Part shown: positions 34,152-43,715 of the stretch, piece by piece | How positions within the stretch are numbered: position 1 is the stretch's first letter | Layout of the letters: each line of letters begins with the position of its first letter | NCBI RefSeq assembly: GCF_003449035.1 | Contig: NZ_QRGB01000001.1 | Span: 2,294,001 to 2,358,000, forward strand | Source of the DNA: Pedobacter indicus | Lineage (GTDB): Bacteria; Bacteroidota; Bacteroidia; Sphingobacteriales; Sphingobacteriaceae | Direction: 5' to 3' | Length of the DNA: 64,000 nucleotides | Translations under genes and position numbers: made by a program | The notes under the pieces: generated by a model | Database searches by the model: none | The model's input: only the letters and a program-made list of their open reading frames with translations | Told to the model about the DNA's origin: nothing

Positions 34152-35465
34152 TTAAAATAAACGATTATGCAATGATTTCAGCGCTTCATGTTTGTCTTCT
34201 GTTCTGAGAAGAATCGATATGTTATAGTCGCTTCCTCCGTAAGATATCATCCGAACGGGAAGATGTTTAACAGCATCTAGTACACGTGACGCAAAACCGT
34301 GTGTTTCGAGACTAAAATCACCCACCACACATATAATCGTTTGATCAAAGTCGATTTCTACACTACCGAAATCCTTTAATTCCTTTTTTATTTCCTCTAG
34401 ATATTTTGTTTGATCGATAGTTAATGAGATGGCCACCTCCGAGGTCGTGATCATGTCGATAGGGGTTTTATATCGCTCAAAAATCTCGAATACTTTTCGT
34501 AGGAAACCATAAGCCAACAGCATTCTGGATGAGTGAATTCTGATTGCTGTAATACCATCTTTAGCGGCAATTGCACGCACACCCTTTTTTATTGCCCCGT
34601 CAGAACTAATTTCTGTTCCAGGAGCTTTCGGGTCCATCGTATTAAGCAATTTTACCGGAACATTGTATTTCTGCGCAGGAAAAACACTTTGTGGATGCAG
34701 AATTTTTGCACCAAAATAGGCTAATTCAGCTGCTTCATTGAAAGAAAGGTGTGCAATGGGCTTTGTCCCCGAAACCAATCTTGGATCATTGTTGTGCATG
34801 CCGTCAATGTCCGTCCAGATCTGAATCTCTTCCGCTTGGATTGCAGAGCCAATCAGTGAAGCCGTATAATCACTTCCTCCTCTTCTCAGGTTATCTATTT
34901 CACCAAATGAGTTACGACAAATAAAACCTTGTGTAATAAAGAGGTCGCAATCTTCTTCTTTCTCCAACAGCGTATTTAAATTCGTTCGGATATGATCAAT
35001 GACCGGTTCATTATCCTCGTCGATTTTCATAAAATCCAGCGCTGGTAGAAGAGCAGATTTAATACCCTGCTCATTTAGATAAAAATGGAATAATGTTGTG
35101 GATATTAACTCTCCTTGCGCGAGGATAATCTTATCTTCAATAGGTGTATATAGTTTCCCGTTAAATGAATTAATAAGATTAAAGTGATAGTCAACTAATT
35201 CTGTTCCATTTCGTAACCCTTCTTCGGTTGAAAACAGATCGTTCAAGTATTGATCATATGTTTTTCGAAGCGCTTTAATCTTTTCGCCAGCCTCTTCCTT
35301 TTTTCCTTGCTGAAAATCTTCTCCTATTGCCACTAAAGCGTTCGTTGTGCCAGACACTGCTGATAGCACAATAATTTGTCTTTTATTTTCTTTCGCTATG
35401 GTATACAGCGATTTCATTCGTTCGGCGGAACCTACAGATGTTCCACCAAATTTTAATATTTTCAT
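34152..35465 (-). CDS. lysC: Aspartate kinase (monofunctional, lysine-sensitive class)
   Basis: 437 residues from the ATG at 35465; a TTG one codon upstream is unlikely. The kinase domain opens K-F-G-G-T-S-V-G-S. It includes F-I-T-Q-G-F-I and R-G-G-S-D-Y-T-A-S (aspartate and ATP sites). Two ACT domains occupy the last 130 residues or so, which implies feedback by lysine or threonine. It is not fused to homoserine dehydrogenase, unlike ThrA. The gene sits between serA and lysA. Confidence 0.95.
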   Translation of the reverse strand: MKILKFGGTSVGSAERMKSLYTIAKENKRQIIVLSAVSGTTNALVAIGEDFQQGKKEEAGEKIKALRKTYDQYLNDLFSTEEGLRNGTELVDYHFNLINSFNGKLYTPIEDKIILAQGELISTTLFHFYLNEQGIKSALLPALDFMKIDEDNEPVIDHIRTNLNTLLEKEEDCDLFITQGFICRNSFGEIDNLRRGGSDYTASLIGSAIQAEEIQIWTDIDGMHNNDPRLVSGTKPIAHLSFNEAAELAYFGAKILHPQSVFPAQKYNVPVKLLNTMDPKAPGTEISSDGAIKKGVRAIAAKDGITAIRIHSSRMLLAYGFLRKVFEIFERYKTPIDMITTSEVAISLTIDQTKYLEEIKKELKDFGSVEIDFDQTIICVVGDFSLETHGFASRVLDAVKHLPVRMISYGGSDYNISILLRTEDKHEALKSLHNRLF

Positions 35466-35499
35466 CAATATAGTTCTATCGATTAGCGTTCCCTACTAC

Positions 35500-36453
35500 T
35501 TATTCCGTGACCGTAAGCTCTTGAATGATCAAGGTAGCAAGCTCCTCTCCCACTCGTTTTTGAGCTTCATTCGTAGCTGCACCTATATGCGGTGATAAAG
35601 ACACCCTTGGATGCCTTAGTAAGCTAGCTTTCGGCGTAGGCTCATTATCAAAGACATCAAGCCCAGCAAATGCGATCTTTCCATTGTTAAGGTTTTCAAG
35701 CAAAGCGTTTTCATCGATCACACCTCCCCTTGAGGCATTTACAATCCCCGCTCCATCTTTCATTTTAGCAAACTCTTCATTACCTATTAATGCTTTTCCG
35801 AGAAAAGGTACATGCAAGCTAATAAAGTCTGCAGACGCCAATAGCTCATCCAAACTTACTTGAGTTACCTGAAGATCTAAAGACTGTCCATTGAAGAAAG
35901 AAATGGTAACCGTAGGATTGATTTCGTAAGTATCAACCACGAGTACATTCATGCCGAGACTCACTCCGATTTTTGCAGTTTCATGTCCAATTCGTCCAAA
36001 ACCAATGACCCCGAGTGTTTTACCGCGAAGTTCACTGCCCTTAGCATAAGCTTTTTTCAATCCAGCAAAATTAGAATCTCCTTCCGTCACCATTTTTCGC
36101 TGCGCGTCATAAAGAAACCGCACGCCGCTGAAAAAGTGCCCAAAAACTAGTTCAGCCACCGAAATGGAAGAAGCGGCAGGGGTGTTGATCACAGCGATCC
36201 CTTTCTCTCGTGCATATTCAACGTCAATATTGTCCATCCCCACTCCACCGCGTGCGATGATTTTCAGGTTCGGACAAGCATCTATTAAGTCTTTCCTGAT
36301 TTTTGTTGCACTACGTACAGTTACAACATCGTATGCAGGTAATTTTTCAAATAATTCCTCTTGCGGAATATGTGTGGTATCGACAACAAAACCTGCTCTT
36401 TCAAGCATTTCTTGCCCAACTTTATCGATACCATCATTCGCTAATATTCTCAT
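35500..36453 (-). CDS. serA: D-3-phosphoglycerate dehydrogenase, short form without ACT domain
   Basis: 317 residues in the D-2-hydroxyacid dehydrogenase fold. The NAD loop is G-V-I-G-F-G-R-I-G, and the catalytic Arg, Glu and His are in A-S-R-G-G-V-I-D, D-N-E-P and S-P-H-I-G-A. The C-terminal ACT regulatory domain of E. coli SerA is absent, so serine feedback of that kind is not expected. Being 18 bp downstream of serC strongly supports phosphoglycerate as the substrate. Confidence 0.92.
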   Translation of the reverse strand: MRILANDGIDKVGQEMLERAGFVVDTTHIPQEELFEKLPAYDVVTVRSATKIRKDLIDACPNLKIIARGGVGMDNIDVEYAREKGIAVINTPAASSISVAELVFGHFFSGVRFLYDAQRKMVTEGDSNFAGLKKAYAKGSELRGKTLGVIGFGRIGHETAKIGVSLGMNVLVVDTYEINPTVTISFFNGQSLDLQVTQVSLDELLASADFISLHVPFLGKALIGNEEFAKMKDGAGIVNASRGGVIDENALLENLNNGKIAFAGLDVFDNEPTPKASLLRHPRVSLSPHIGAATNEAQKRVGEELATLIIQELTVTE

Positions 36454-36471
36454 CTGTATATTCTATTATTT

Positions 36472-37542
36472 TTATTTATTAACTTTCTCTTCAAACTCTT
36501 GCATGACATCAACGAGCAGATGCACACTCGATAATGGAAGAGCATTGTAGAGCGATGCTCTAAATCCACCAACACTTCTATGTCCTTTTAATGCAACCAG
36601 GTCACGCTCCGTTGCCAAAGCTAAGAAGTCACTTTCTAAGCTTGGATCCTGCATCGTAAAGGCAACGTTCATCCTCGATCTGTCTTCAAGCGCCGCCGGG
36701 CCTTTAAAGAGTGAGTTCCGGTCTATTTCTTCATAGAGCTTTCTTGCTTTTGCAATATTTTCACGTTCAATTTCTTCGATCCCACCTTTAAGTCTCAACC
36801 ATCTCAAATTCAACATCGCAACATAGATAGAGAACACTGGCGGAGTATTGTACATTGACTTCGCTTTAATGTGAGATTGATAATCAAATATCGCAGGTAA
36901 TGTTTTACCCGTGTTACCCAATAAGTCGTTATTAACAATCACGATTGTCAGTCCTGCCGGACCAATGTTTTTTTGCGCACCTGCATAAATCAGCCCGTAC
37001 TGAGAAACATCAATTTTTCGACTTAAGATATCAGATGACATGTCACACACAATTGGGATCGGTGAAGAAGGAACATCAAACAATTCTGTGCCGAAAATCG
37101 TATTGTTTGACGTGTAGTGGAAATAAGCTGCATCATGTGGGATATCATATTCTTTCGGAATACTGGTATAGTTGTTTTCTTTTCCCGATGCAACAACTTC
37201 TACTTCACCAAAATTCCGAGCCTCCTTAATGGCATTACTGGCCCAACTTCCTGTATCAAGATAAGCCATTTTCTCCCCATCCCTTAACAGGTTCATCGGA
37301 GCCATCGCAAACTGCTGGCGTGCACCTCCTTGTAGAAAAAGAATAGAATAATTACTCGGCACGGACAACAGATCCCGGATCAAAGATTCTGTCTCAAACA
37401 CAACGGCTTCAAACTCCTTCGAACGATGGGAAATCTCCAAAATAGATAAGCCTGTATCATTAAAATCAAGGACAGCCTCAGAAGCCTGTTTGAAGACCTC
37501 TTGTGGAAGGATACACGGTCCGGCACCAAAATTATGTTTCAT
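36472..37542 (-). CDS. serC: Phosphoserine aminotransferase
   Basis: 356 residues, a fold I PLP enzyme. It opens K-H-N-F-G-A-G-P-C-I-L-P and has the phosphate site Q-G-G-A-R-Q-Q-F. The PLP lysine is in Y-A-G-A-Q-K-N-I-G-P (about residue 190), and R-S-V-G-G-F-R-A-S is near the end. It makes phosphoserine from phosphohydroxypyruvate and is the first gene of the serC-serA-lysC-lysA run. The rpe terminator lies upstream, so it should have its own promoter in 37543-37660, which I could not place. Confidence 0.96.
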   Translation of the reverse strand: MKHNFGAGPCILPQEVFKQASEAVLDFNDTGLSILEISHRSKEFEAVVFETESLIRDLLSVPSNYSILFLQGGARQQFAMAPMNLLRDGEKMAYLDTGSWASNAIKEARNFGEVEVVASGKENNYTSIPKEYDIPHDAAYFHYTSNNTIFGTELFDVPSSPIPIVCDMSSDILSRKIDVSQYGLIYAGAQKNIGPAGLTIVIVNNDLLGNTGKTLPAIFDYQSHIKAKSMYNTPPVFSIYVAMLNLRWLRLKGGIEEIERENIAKARKLYEEIDRNSLFKGPAALEDRSRMNVAFTMQDPSLESDFLALATERDLVALKGHRSVGGFRASLYNALPLSSVHLLVDVMQEFEEKVNK

Positions 37543-37663
37543 ATATTATACGTTAAAATAAAAGTTCGATAAAAATAAATATTTATTTTCATCTTTTCAT
37601 TATAAGTGCTGAAAAATTGCGAATGTAATGACAATTTAAATGTAATGATGAAAAATTTAAATA

Positions 37664-37694
37664 AAAAAAGCGGAGATGCTTTATTCTCCGCTTT
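37664..37694 (-). terminator. Terminator after rpe
   Basis: AAAGCGGAGA (37667-37676) pairs with TCTCCGCTTT (37685-37694) around an 8-nt loop. Read on the minus strand it ends in a run of T residues. It separates the pnp-rpe unit from serC. Confidence 0.9.
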
Positions 37695-37715
37695 ATATAA
37701 ATGCTTAATAACGAA

Positions 37716-38387
37716 TCAAACGGAGATACTGGACAAGGAAACCTTTTTCATTTCCTCGATCGTCTTCACCGGATCCTCCGACGAAAAAACAGCATTTCCC
37801 GCTACCAATACATCTGCTCCTGCTTTCAAAAGAGCAAGCAAGTTATGTTGGTTAACTCCTCCATCAACTTCAATTAAAAGATTTTCATTTCTTTCAATGG
37901 CCAATGCTTTCAGTTGGCGTATTTTCTGATAGGTGTTTTCAATGAACTTCTGTCCCCCAAAACCAGGATTTACAGACATAATCAGTACCAGATCCAGATC
38001 TTCTATAAGATCCGTCAGAACTGATACCGGCGTATGCGGGTTCAACGCAACTCCTGCTTTACATCCCAGTGCTTTAATCGCCTGCACTGTTCTATGAAGA
38101 TGGGTGCAAGCTTCATAATGTACCGTTATCACTTCCGCTCCTGCATCTTTAAATTGTTGCAAGTAACGATCCGGATCTACAATCATCAAGTGAACGTCCA
38201 ACGGTTTCGTCGCATAATGATCTATAGAAGCCAAAACAGGAAATCCAAAAGAAATATTGGGTACAAATACACCATCCATGATATCGATATGAAACCAGTC
38301 CGCTTTACTACGGTTAACCATGTCAATATCTTCTTTGAGATTAGCAAAATCCGCCGATAATACAGATGGGGCAATTAGATGTTTCAT
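37716..38387 (-). CDS. rpe: Ribulose-phosphate 3-epimerase
   Basis: 223 residues, a TIM barrel. It has A-P-S-V-L-S-A-D-F at the N terminus, [26 protein letters not shown] and V-D-G-G-V. These include the catalytic aspartates and metal histidines of the family. It interconverts ribulose 5-phosphate and xylulose 5-phosphate. Its ATG overlaps the pnp stop (ATGA, 38384-38387), an unusual pairing that implies coupled translation. Confidence 0.97.
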   Translation of the reverse strand: MKHLIAPSVLSADFANLKEDIDMVNRSKADWFHIDIMDGVFVPNISFGFPVLASIDHYATKPLDVHLMIVDPDRYLQQFKDAGAEVITVHYEACTHLHRTVQAIKALGCKAGVALNPHTPVSVLTDLIEDLDLVLIMSVNPGFGGQKFIENTYQKIRQLKALAIERNENLLIEVDGGVNQHNLLALLKAGADVLVAGNAVFSSEDPVKTIEEMKKVSLSSISV

Positions 38388-40516
38388 TTTGACTCGTTTT
38401 TTTCAGGTCTAGGAATTAACACTTTTCTCGATAATTTCAGCTTACCTTGTTTATCGATATCCAATAATTTAACTTTTACGATATCGCCGACATTGAAAAT
38501 ACCGTCCATCGTTTCAAATCGCTTCCAATCAATTTCAGAAATATGTAACAAACCATCTTTGCCCGGCATAATTTCAATAAATGCACCAAATGGCATAATA
38601 GATTTGACTTTACCTTCGTAGATTTCACCAACCTCTGGTTTTGCAGCAATATTCTTGATACGGCCAACTGCATCATCGATCGCTTGTTTGTTGTCAGCAA
38701 AAACCTGAACAATTCCTTTGTTATCGACTTCTTCAATGGAAATAGTCGCACCTGTTTCACGTTGCATTTCCTGGATGATTTTGCCGCCCGGGCCAATTAC
38801 TGCACCGATAAATTCTTTATCGATCGCGAAGCTAACAATCCGAGGAGCATGAGGCTTGTAATCCTCACGAGGTTCGCTGATCGTTTTCATCATCTCTCCC
38901 AAAATATGCAAGCGGGCTTCTTTAGATTGGTTTAAAGCTTCGGTTAATACTTCCCACTTCAGGCCATTAATTTTTAAGTCCATTTGGCAGGCCACGATAC
39001 CTTTTTCGGTACCAGTTACCTTAAAGTCCATGTCTCCCAAATGATCTTCGTCTCCTAAAATATCACTCAAAACAGCATATTTACCTGTTTCTTCGTCCAT
39101 GATTAAACCCATGGCGATACCAGAAACTGGTGAGCTTATCTTGACACCGGCATCCATCAATGCCAGCGATCCAGCACAAACAGTAGCCATTGAAGATGAA
39201 CCATTAGATTCAAGAATGTCAGAAACTACCCGAATTGTATATGGGTTCTCTTCTCCTGTTGGTAAAACTTTCTTTAGGGAGCGCATCGCCAAGTTTCCAT
39301 GACCCACTTCTCGCCGACCCGGTCCTCTGTTAGGTCTTACTTCACCTACCGAAAATGCCGGAAAGTTATAATGTAAAATAAACTTATTGTAACCGTGTAT
39401 GAAAGCACCATCGATAATCTGTTCATCATCCTTCGCTCCTAACGTCACAGAAGTAAGTGATTGAGTTTCCCCTCTTGTGAATACAGCAGATCCGTGTGCC
39501 GCAGGAAGGTAGTCTATCTCGCTCCATATTGGTCTTACTGTACGCGTATCACGTCCATCTAAACGAATGCCTTCATTCAACACTAAGTTTCTAACGGCAT
39601 CAGATTGAACGTCGTGGAAATATTTTTTGGTCAGGAAAATAGTATCATCGTCCATTTCTTCCTCATCAACCAAGAATTCAGCCTCTATTTCTTTAAATCG
39701 TTCACTACGCTCTTTTTTAGAAAGTCCAGATTTAGCTACTTCATAAACACGATCATAAGCAGCTGCAAAGATGGTTTCGCGCAATTCTGGATTAGAAGGC
39801 TCATGAGAGTACTCTCTTTTTACTTTTTTTCCAACCAAGTCGGCAAGCTCAAGCTGAGCCTGAATCTGAACCTTAATTGCCTGATGTGCAAATTCGATTG
39901 CTTCAAGCATCTCTTCTTCAGAAATTTCAGCAGCTTCTCCTTCTACCATGCCTATGTCACTAGCAGATCCCGCAACAATAAATTCTAACGTAGCACGCTC
40001 TAAATCAGATAGAGATGGATTAATTACTAATTGTCCGTCTATTTTCGCAACGCGGACTTCTGAAATTGGACCATTGAAAGGAATGTCAGATACAGCCAAT
40101 GCAGCCGACGCAGCTAAGCCCGCCAAAGCATCAGGCATAGTATCTTTATCAGCAGATATCAAACTGATCATAACTTGCGTATCAGCGTGATAATCTTCCG
40201 GGAATAACGGACGTAAAGCCCTGTCTACTAACCTTGATATTAATATTTCATAATCCGATAGGCGCGCTTCACGACGTAAAAAGCCACCCGGTATACGACC
40301 TGTCGAAGCATATTTTTCTTGATAATCAACCGAAAGCGGTAAAAAATCTGTCCCTGGTTTCGCTTCCTTTGCAGAAACAACCGTTGCCAATAACATGGTA
40401 TCTCCTTGTTTTACCACTACTGACCCGTCGGCCTGTTTTGCCATTTTTCCGGTGGAAATTTCAACCAGACGACCTTCGCCTAAATCGAATGATGTTTTAA
40501 ATTCTGTGTAACTCAT
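38384..40516 (-). CDS. pnp: Polyribonucleotide nucleotidyltransferase (PNPase)
   Basis: 710 residues, the full length. Two RNase PH-like domains flank a helical linker; the second carries the active site with [12 protein letters not shown] and, further on, [11 protein letters not shown] domain ([10 protein letters not shown]) and an S1 domain ([10 protein letters not shown]) end the protein. It degrades RNA from the 3' end with phosphate. rpsO precedes it across a terminator, the classic rpsO-pnp order; rpe follows with a four-base overlap. Confidence 0.98.
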   Translation of the reverse strand: MSYTEFKTSFDLGEGRLVEISTGKMAKQADGSVVVKQGDTMLLATVVSAKEAKPGTDFLPLSVDYQEKYASTGRIPGGFLRREARLSDYEILISRLVDRALRPLFPEDYHADTQVMISLISADKDTMPDALAGLAASAALAVSDIPFNGPISEVRVAKIDGQLVINPSLSDLERATLEFIVAGSASDIGMVEGEAAEISEEEMLEAIEFAHQAIKVQIQAQLELADLVGKKVKREYSHEPSNPELRETIFAAAYDRVYEVAKSGLSKKERSERFKEIEAEFLVDEEEMDDDTIFLTKKYFHDVQSDAVRNLVLNEGIRLDGRDTRTVRPIWSEIDYLPAAHGSAVFTRGETQSLTSVTLGAKDDEQIIDGAFIHGYNKFILHYNFPAFSVGEVRPNRGPGRREVGHGNLAMRSLKKVLPTGEENPYTIRVVSDILESNGSSSMATVCAGSLALMDAGVKISSPVSGIAMGLIMDEETGKYAVLSDILGDEDHLGDMDFKVTGTEKGIVACQMDLKINGLKWEVLTEALNQSKEARLHILGEMMKTISEPREDYKPHAPRIVSFAIDKEFIGAVIGPGGKIIQEMQRETGATISIEEVDNKGIVQVFADNKQAIDDAVGRIKNIAAKPEVGEIYEGKVKSIMPFGAFIEIMPGKDGLLHISEIDWKRFETMDGIFNVGDIVKVKLLDIDKQGKLKLSRKVLIPRPEKNESK

Positions 40517-40585
40517 TTTGTTTCAATAAATACGGTTTCATCTTTCTGCCGTATCAGTCTAGTATATAAATTTTAATATTTCTAA

Positions 40586-40620
40586 AAATAAAAAGCCATC
40601 TCCGAATTTGGGATGGCTTT
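40586..40620 (-). terminator. Terminator between rpsO and pnp
   Basis: AAAGCCATC (40592-40600) pairs with GATGGCTTT (40612-40620); two further pairs follow a one-base interruption. On the minus strand it is followed by T-rich sequence. Because pnp has no obvious promoter of its own, partial read-through from rpsO is likely. Confidence 0.85.
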
Positions 40621-40639
40621 CTCAAAATTTCACTGATTT

Positions 40640-40918
40640 CTATTTAATAATATCTCTCAGTTTTAAGGCTTTGATAATCGCACGGTACCTTTCGATATCT
40701 TTTTTGTAAAGATAAGCTAACAAAGAACGACGTTTACCAACCAATTTTTGAAGTGCTAACTGAGTAGAAAAATCTTTCTTATTTTTCTTTAAATGCTCAG
40801 TTAAATGAGCAATACGATGAGTGAATAAGGCTACTTGGCCTTCTGCAGATCCCGTATTGGTTTCTGATTCAGCGAACTTCTTAAAGATATCCGCTTTGTA
40901 CTCTTTACTTAAATACAT
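40640..40918 (-). CDS. rpsO: 30S ribosomal protein S15
   Basis: 92 residues, helical, with the family pattern T-G-S-A-E-G-Q-V-A-L-F-T-H-R-I near residue 22 and G-K-R-R-S-L-L-A-Y-L near residue 62. It binds the central domain of 16S rRNA early in assembly. It is transcribed from the promoter at 40959-40988 with a leader of about 35 nt, in which I see no clear fold for autoregulation. Confidence 0.98.
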   Translation of the reverse strand: MYLSKEYKADIFKKFAESETNTGSAEGQVALFTHRIAHLTEHLKKNKKDFSTQLALQKLVGKRRSLLAYLYKKDIERYRAIIKALKLRDIIK

Positions 40919-40958
40919 TACTTGAATAATATTAAAGTGTGATTAATAAATTTTAGTG

Positions 40959-40988
40959 CAAAAATAGTCTTTATATCTTAAAATACAA
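40959..40988 (-). promoter_or_regulatory. Promoter of rpsO
   Basis: On the minus strand TTG (40988-40986), a 19-nt spacer and TATTTTTG (40966-40959) match the Bacteroidota consensus. It lies back to back with a TAATTTTG box for the divergent thioesterase gene at 41009-41016. Confidence 0.75.
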
Positions 40989-41021
40989 TGAATTGTGCAA
41001 TTAATTTTTAATTTTGATTGC

Positions 41022-41435
41022 ATGAAGACCTATTCTCGTTTTACGACAAGTTATCGTGTCCGCCCCGATGATATCGATATGTTTCAACACGTACATAATA
41101 GCAAATATTTCGACTATGTCCTTGCAGCACGGTATGATCAAATGCGTGACTGCTATGGTGTTACGATGGAAGACTTCATGGATGCCGGTTATGGTTGGGT
41201 TGTCAGAACGGCACATGTCGACTATAAGCGGGCATTAGTCATGGGGCAAGAGTTTACTGTAGAAACTGGAATCACAACCATGAATTCTAAAGGCTGTCGC
41301 GTTAGCTTTGAGATTAAAATTAAGGAAACCAATAAACTTGCTTGTGACGGGTGGTTTGATTATGTTCTAATCGATATCAAAACCGGTAAATCCACGATGG
41401 TCACTCAGAAAATGATCGATCAATTTTCAATATGA
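41022..41435 (+). CDS. Acyl-CoA thioesterase, 4HBT hotdog family
   Basis: 137 residues from the ATG giving MKTYSRFTTSY. The hotdog-fold motif V-R-P-D-D-I-D-M-F-Q-H-V-H-N-S-K-Y near residue 12 contains the catalytic Asp region of YbgC/FadM-type thioesterases. I prefer this start because a TAATTTTG -7 box lies only five bases upstream (41009-41016); a start at 40995 would precede it. Substrate chain length is unknown. The last 16 bases overlap the convergent rnz. Confidence 0.85.
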   Translation: MKTYSRFTTSYRVRPDDIDMFQHVHNSKYFDYVLAARYDQMRDCYGVTMEDFMDAGYGWVVRTAHVDYKRALVMGQEFTVETGITTMNSKGCRVSFEIKIKETNKLACDGWFDYVLIDIKTGKSTMVTQKMIDQFSI

Positions 41436-42337
41436 AACAATCGTCCTTCTAAAGCCAGATACGAATTTGGGAAGATCGATCGGCATTCAGTTAATAACGG
41501 ATCTAGGTCTCTATACCTGGCTGAAAAATGTCCAATTAATAATTTTTTAGCACCCACTTTTTTTGCGACCATCGCAGCTTCTAAAGCAGTTGTATGGTAT
41601 GTTTCTTTCGCTCGGCTTTCCATTTCATGCAAAAAAGTGGCCTCATGATATAAAAGATCTACCTTTTTGATGTATTGATGATAGCTGCCCGAATTGATTG
41701 TATCCGAACAGTAAGCATAACTTCTTGCTACTTTTGGCGGGAATGTTAAGTCTGCATTCTCATGTATCTGACCTTTTGTATCAATAAAATCAGCGCCGCG
41801 TTTAATCTCAGAAAATAGATGTGCAGGAATGTCCAGCTTATCGCAAACCTTGGTATTGATTTTAGCCAGCGGTGGTTGTTCTACAAAGCGAAAACCCGTA
41901 CAGGAAATCCGGTGATCTAAAGGAAAACTATAAACCCGAACTTGCTCATTTTCCATGATCAATCGCTCTTTGTCATCAACGAGCGGAATAAAGTGAAGAG
42001 GGTAGCGCAGTATCGTCTCTGAATAACGTAGATGAATTTCTATAATTTCCTTGAGTGGTCCGGGTCCATAAATCGATAATTCCTCCCTTCTGCCATTCAG
42101 GTGCATTGATGATAGAAGACCAACTAAGCCTAAGTAATGATCGCCATGAAGATGGCTAATAAAAATATGTTTGATTCGGGAAGATTTAATGCCATACCTA
42201 TTCAACTGCAGCTGCGTTCCTTCTCCACAATCTATTAGGTATAGCTTATTGTCGATATTTAGTACTTGTGATGTCTGATTTCTTCCATAAGCAGGTGTTG
42301 CCGAATTACTACCCAATATAGTTAAATCAAACGTCAT
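41420..42337 (-). CDS. rnz: Ribonuclease Z
   Basis: 305 residues, a metallo-beta-lactamase fold. The zinc motif is H62-x-H64-x-D66-H67 in I-S-H-L-H-G-D-H. A later His in Y-H-E-A-T and the C-terminal G-H-F-S-A-R-Y complete the site. It trims tRNA 3' trailers; this matters here because the tRNA-Arg gene lacks an encoded CCA, which is the usual RNase Z substrate. It follows the STAS gene by 9 bp. Confidence 0.95.
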   Translation of the reverse strand: MTFDLTILGSNSATPAYGRNQTSQVLNIDNKLYLIDCGEGTQLQLNRYGIKSSRIKHIFISHLHGDHYLGLVGLLSSMHLNGRREELSIYGPGPLKEIIEIHLRYSETILRYPLHFIPLVDDKERLIMENEQVRVYSFPLDHRISCTGFRFVEQPPLAKINTKVCDKLDIPAHLFSEIKRGADFIDTKGQIHENADLTFPPKVARSYAYCSDTINSGSYHQYIKKVDLLYHEATFLHEMESRAKETYHTTALEAAMVAKKVGAKKLLIGHFSARYRDLDPLLTECRSIFPNSYLALEGRLFHIEN

Positions 42338-42346
42338 CGAATATCG

Positions 42347-42733
42347 TTACTCTTCTGATGTCGAAAAACCACGGAACTCTTTCTCGAGCTCTTCCATGAA
42401 GACAATATCTTCCGCCTCCTGAATAGTGGGAACTGATACCAAGACATCTTCTAGCTTACAAAGCTCAATTAGCTGTGTGATAGCCTCATTTGCACATGCT
42501 AATATAAAAACACCTCCCAATGCTTTACACATTCTGTGAGCCATTAATGCAGAGCGCAGCCCAGATGGGTCGATCGTTTCCACCTCTGAAAGGTCAAGCA
42601 CGATATTTCGCTGTCCATCTGTATTGATTCGTACGAATTCCGATTTTACCTGTGGTGCTGCATTCCCATCCAAAACCTTCTCATGAGGCTTTAACACGAC
42701 ATAGCGTTCGTGTCTATCGATTGTAAATTTCAT
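42347..42733 (-). CDS. STAS-domain protein (anti-sigma factor antagonist type)
   Basis: 128 residues forming one STAS domain. The phosphorylation loop is I-D-P-S-G-L with Ser57, matching the D-S-S-G loop of SpoIIAA. No sigma factor or kinase partner is adjacent. It sits inside a compact run phoH-purC-this gene-rnz with gaps of 16 and 9 bp, so its transcription is tied to housekeeping genes. The binding partner is unknown. Confidence 0.88.
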   Translation of the reverse strand: MKFTIDRHERYVVLKPHEKVLDGNAAPQVKSEFVRINTDGQRNIVLDLSEVETIDPSGLRSALMAHRMCKALGGVFILACANEAITQLIELCKLEDVLVSVPTIQEAEDIVFMEELEKEFRGFSTSEE

Positions 42734-42749
42734 GCTGCTATTTTATCTT

Positions 42750-43703
42750 TTAATTTCTTGTTATTTTTTTTAACGACTCTAATATACTCTTTTCTACTCG
42801 ATTATTAATGTCTTCCTGGTCAGGGTAAACAAATTTCTCTCCGATGATATGTTCATACAGTTCAATGTATCTGTTTGAAATGGACTCCACAATTTCGTCT
42901 GTCATTTCAGGAATCACCTCTCCTTCTTTACCTTGGAAATTGTTTTCAATTAACCATTTACGGACAAATTCCTTTGAAAGTTGACGTTGAGGTTCACCTC
43001 GGTCCTGTAAATCCTGATACGTATCGGCATAAAAATAACGTGACGAATCCGGTGTATGAATTTCATCAATCAAATAGATATCGTCCCCGATTTTCCCAAA
43101 TTCATATTTTGTATCAACAAGGATGAGTCCCCTTTCAGCAGCTTCTTCTGTTCCACGCTGATATAACCTTCTGGTATAGTCTTCTAACCGTTCATAGTCC
43201 GCTCGGCTAACAACCCCATGTTTAATAATATCGTTGGCCGATATATCTTCATCATGTCCTACATGTGCTTTTGTAGAAGGCGTGATGATGGGTCGTGGTA
43301 ATCGGTCGTTCTCACTTAGACCCTCAGGTAAAGGCTCTCCACATAATTCTCGTTTTCCCGCTTGGTATTCCCGCCAAGCATGTCCGGACAGATAACCCCT
43401 TATCACCATTTCAACTTTAAAGGGTTCACATATCCGACCTACACTGACCGTCGGGTCCGGTACATCAAGCAACCAGTTTGGTAGGATGTCTTCAGTCGCT
43501 TTTAGAGATTTTGCTGCGATCTGATTAAGAACCTGTCCTTTATATGGGATTGCTCGTGGTAATACAACATCAAATGCAGATATTCTATCACTCACAACCA
43601 TGACTAGGTAACGGTCGGCTATTGTATACACATCTCGCACTTTCCCTTTATAGAAAGCTGTTTGCAGAGGTAGCGTAAAATTCGTTTCTTTCAATGAGTT
43701 CAT
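42750..43703 (-). CDS. purC: Phosphoribosylaminoimidazole-succinocarboxamide synthase
   Basis: 317 residues from the ATG at 43703; the GTG one codon upstream is unlikely. It has the Y-K-G-K-V-R-D-V-Y opening of SAICAR synthetase, S-D-R-I-S-A-F-D-V and L-V-D-T-K-Y-E-F-G. This is a longer type than the 237-residue E. coli enzyme, as in yeast and many Bacteroidota. It performs the aspartate-adding step of purine synthesis. It follows phoH by 12 bp. Confidence 0.96.
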   Translation of the reverse strand: MNSLKETNFTLPLQTAFYKGKVRDVYTIADRYLVMVVSDRISAFDVVLPRAIPYKGQVLNQIAAKSLKATEDILPNWLLDVPDPTVSVGRICEPFKVEMVIRGYLSGHAWREYQAGKRELCGEPLPEGLSENDRLPRPIITPSTKAHVGHDEDISANDIIKHGVVSRADYERLEDYTRRLYQRGTEEAAERGLILVDTKYEFGKIGDDIYLIDEIHTPDSSRYFYADTYQDLQDRGEPQRQLSKEFVRKWLIENNFQGKEGEVIPEMTDEIVESISNRYIELYEHIIGEKFVYPDQEDINNRVEKSILESLKKITRN

Positions 43704-43715
43704 CACTATCTATTC

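Noticed and set aside
36454-36471. Lysine riboswitch before lysC or leader control of serC-serA-lysC-lysA
   Set aside because: The gaps between these genes are 18 to 36 bp, too short for a riboswitch, and 37543-37660 shows no recognisable aptamer.
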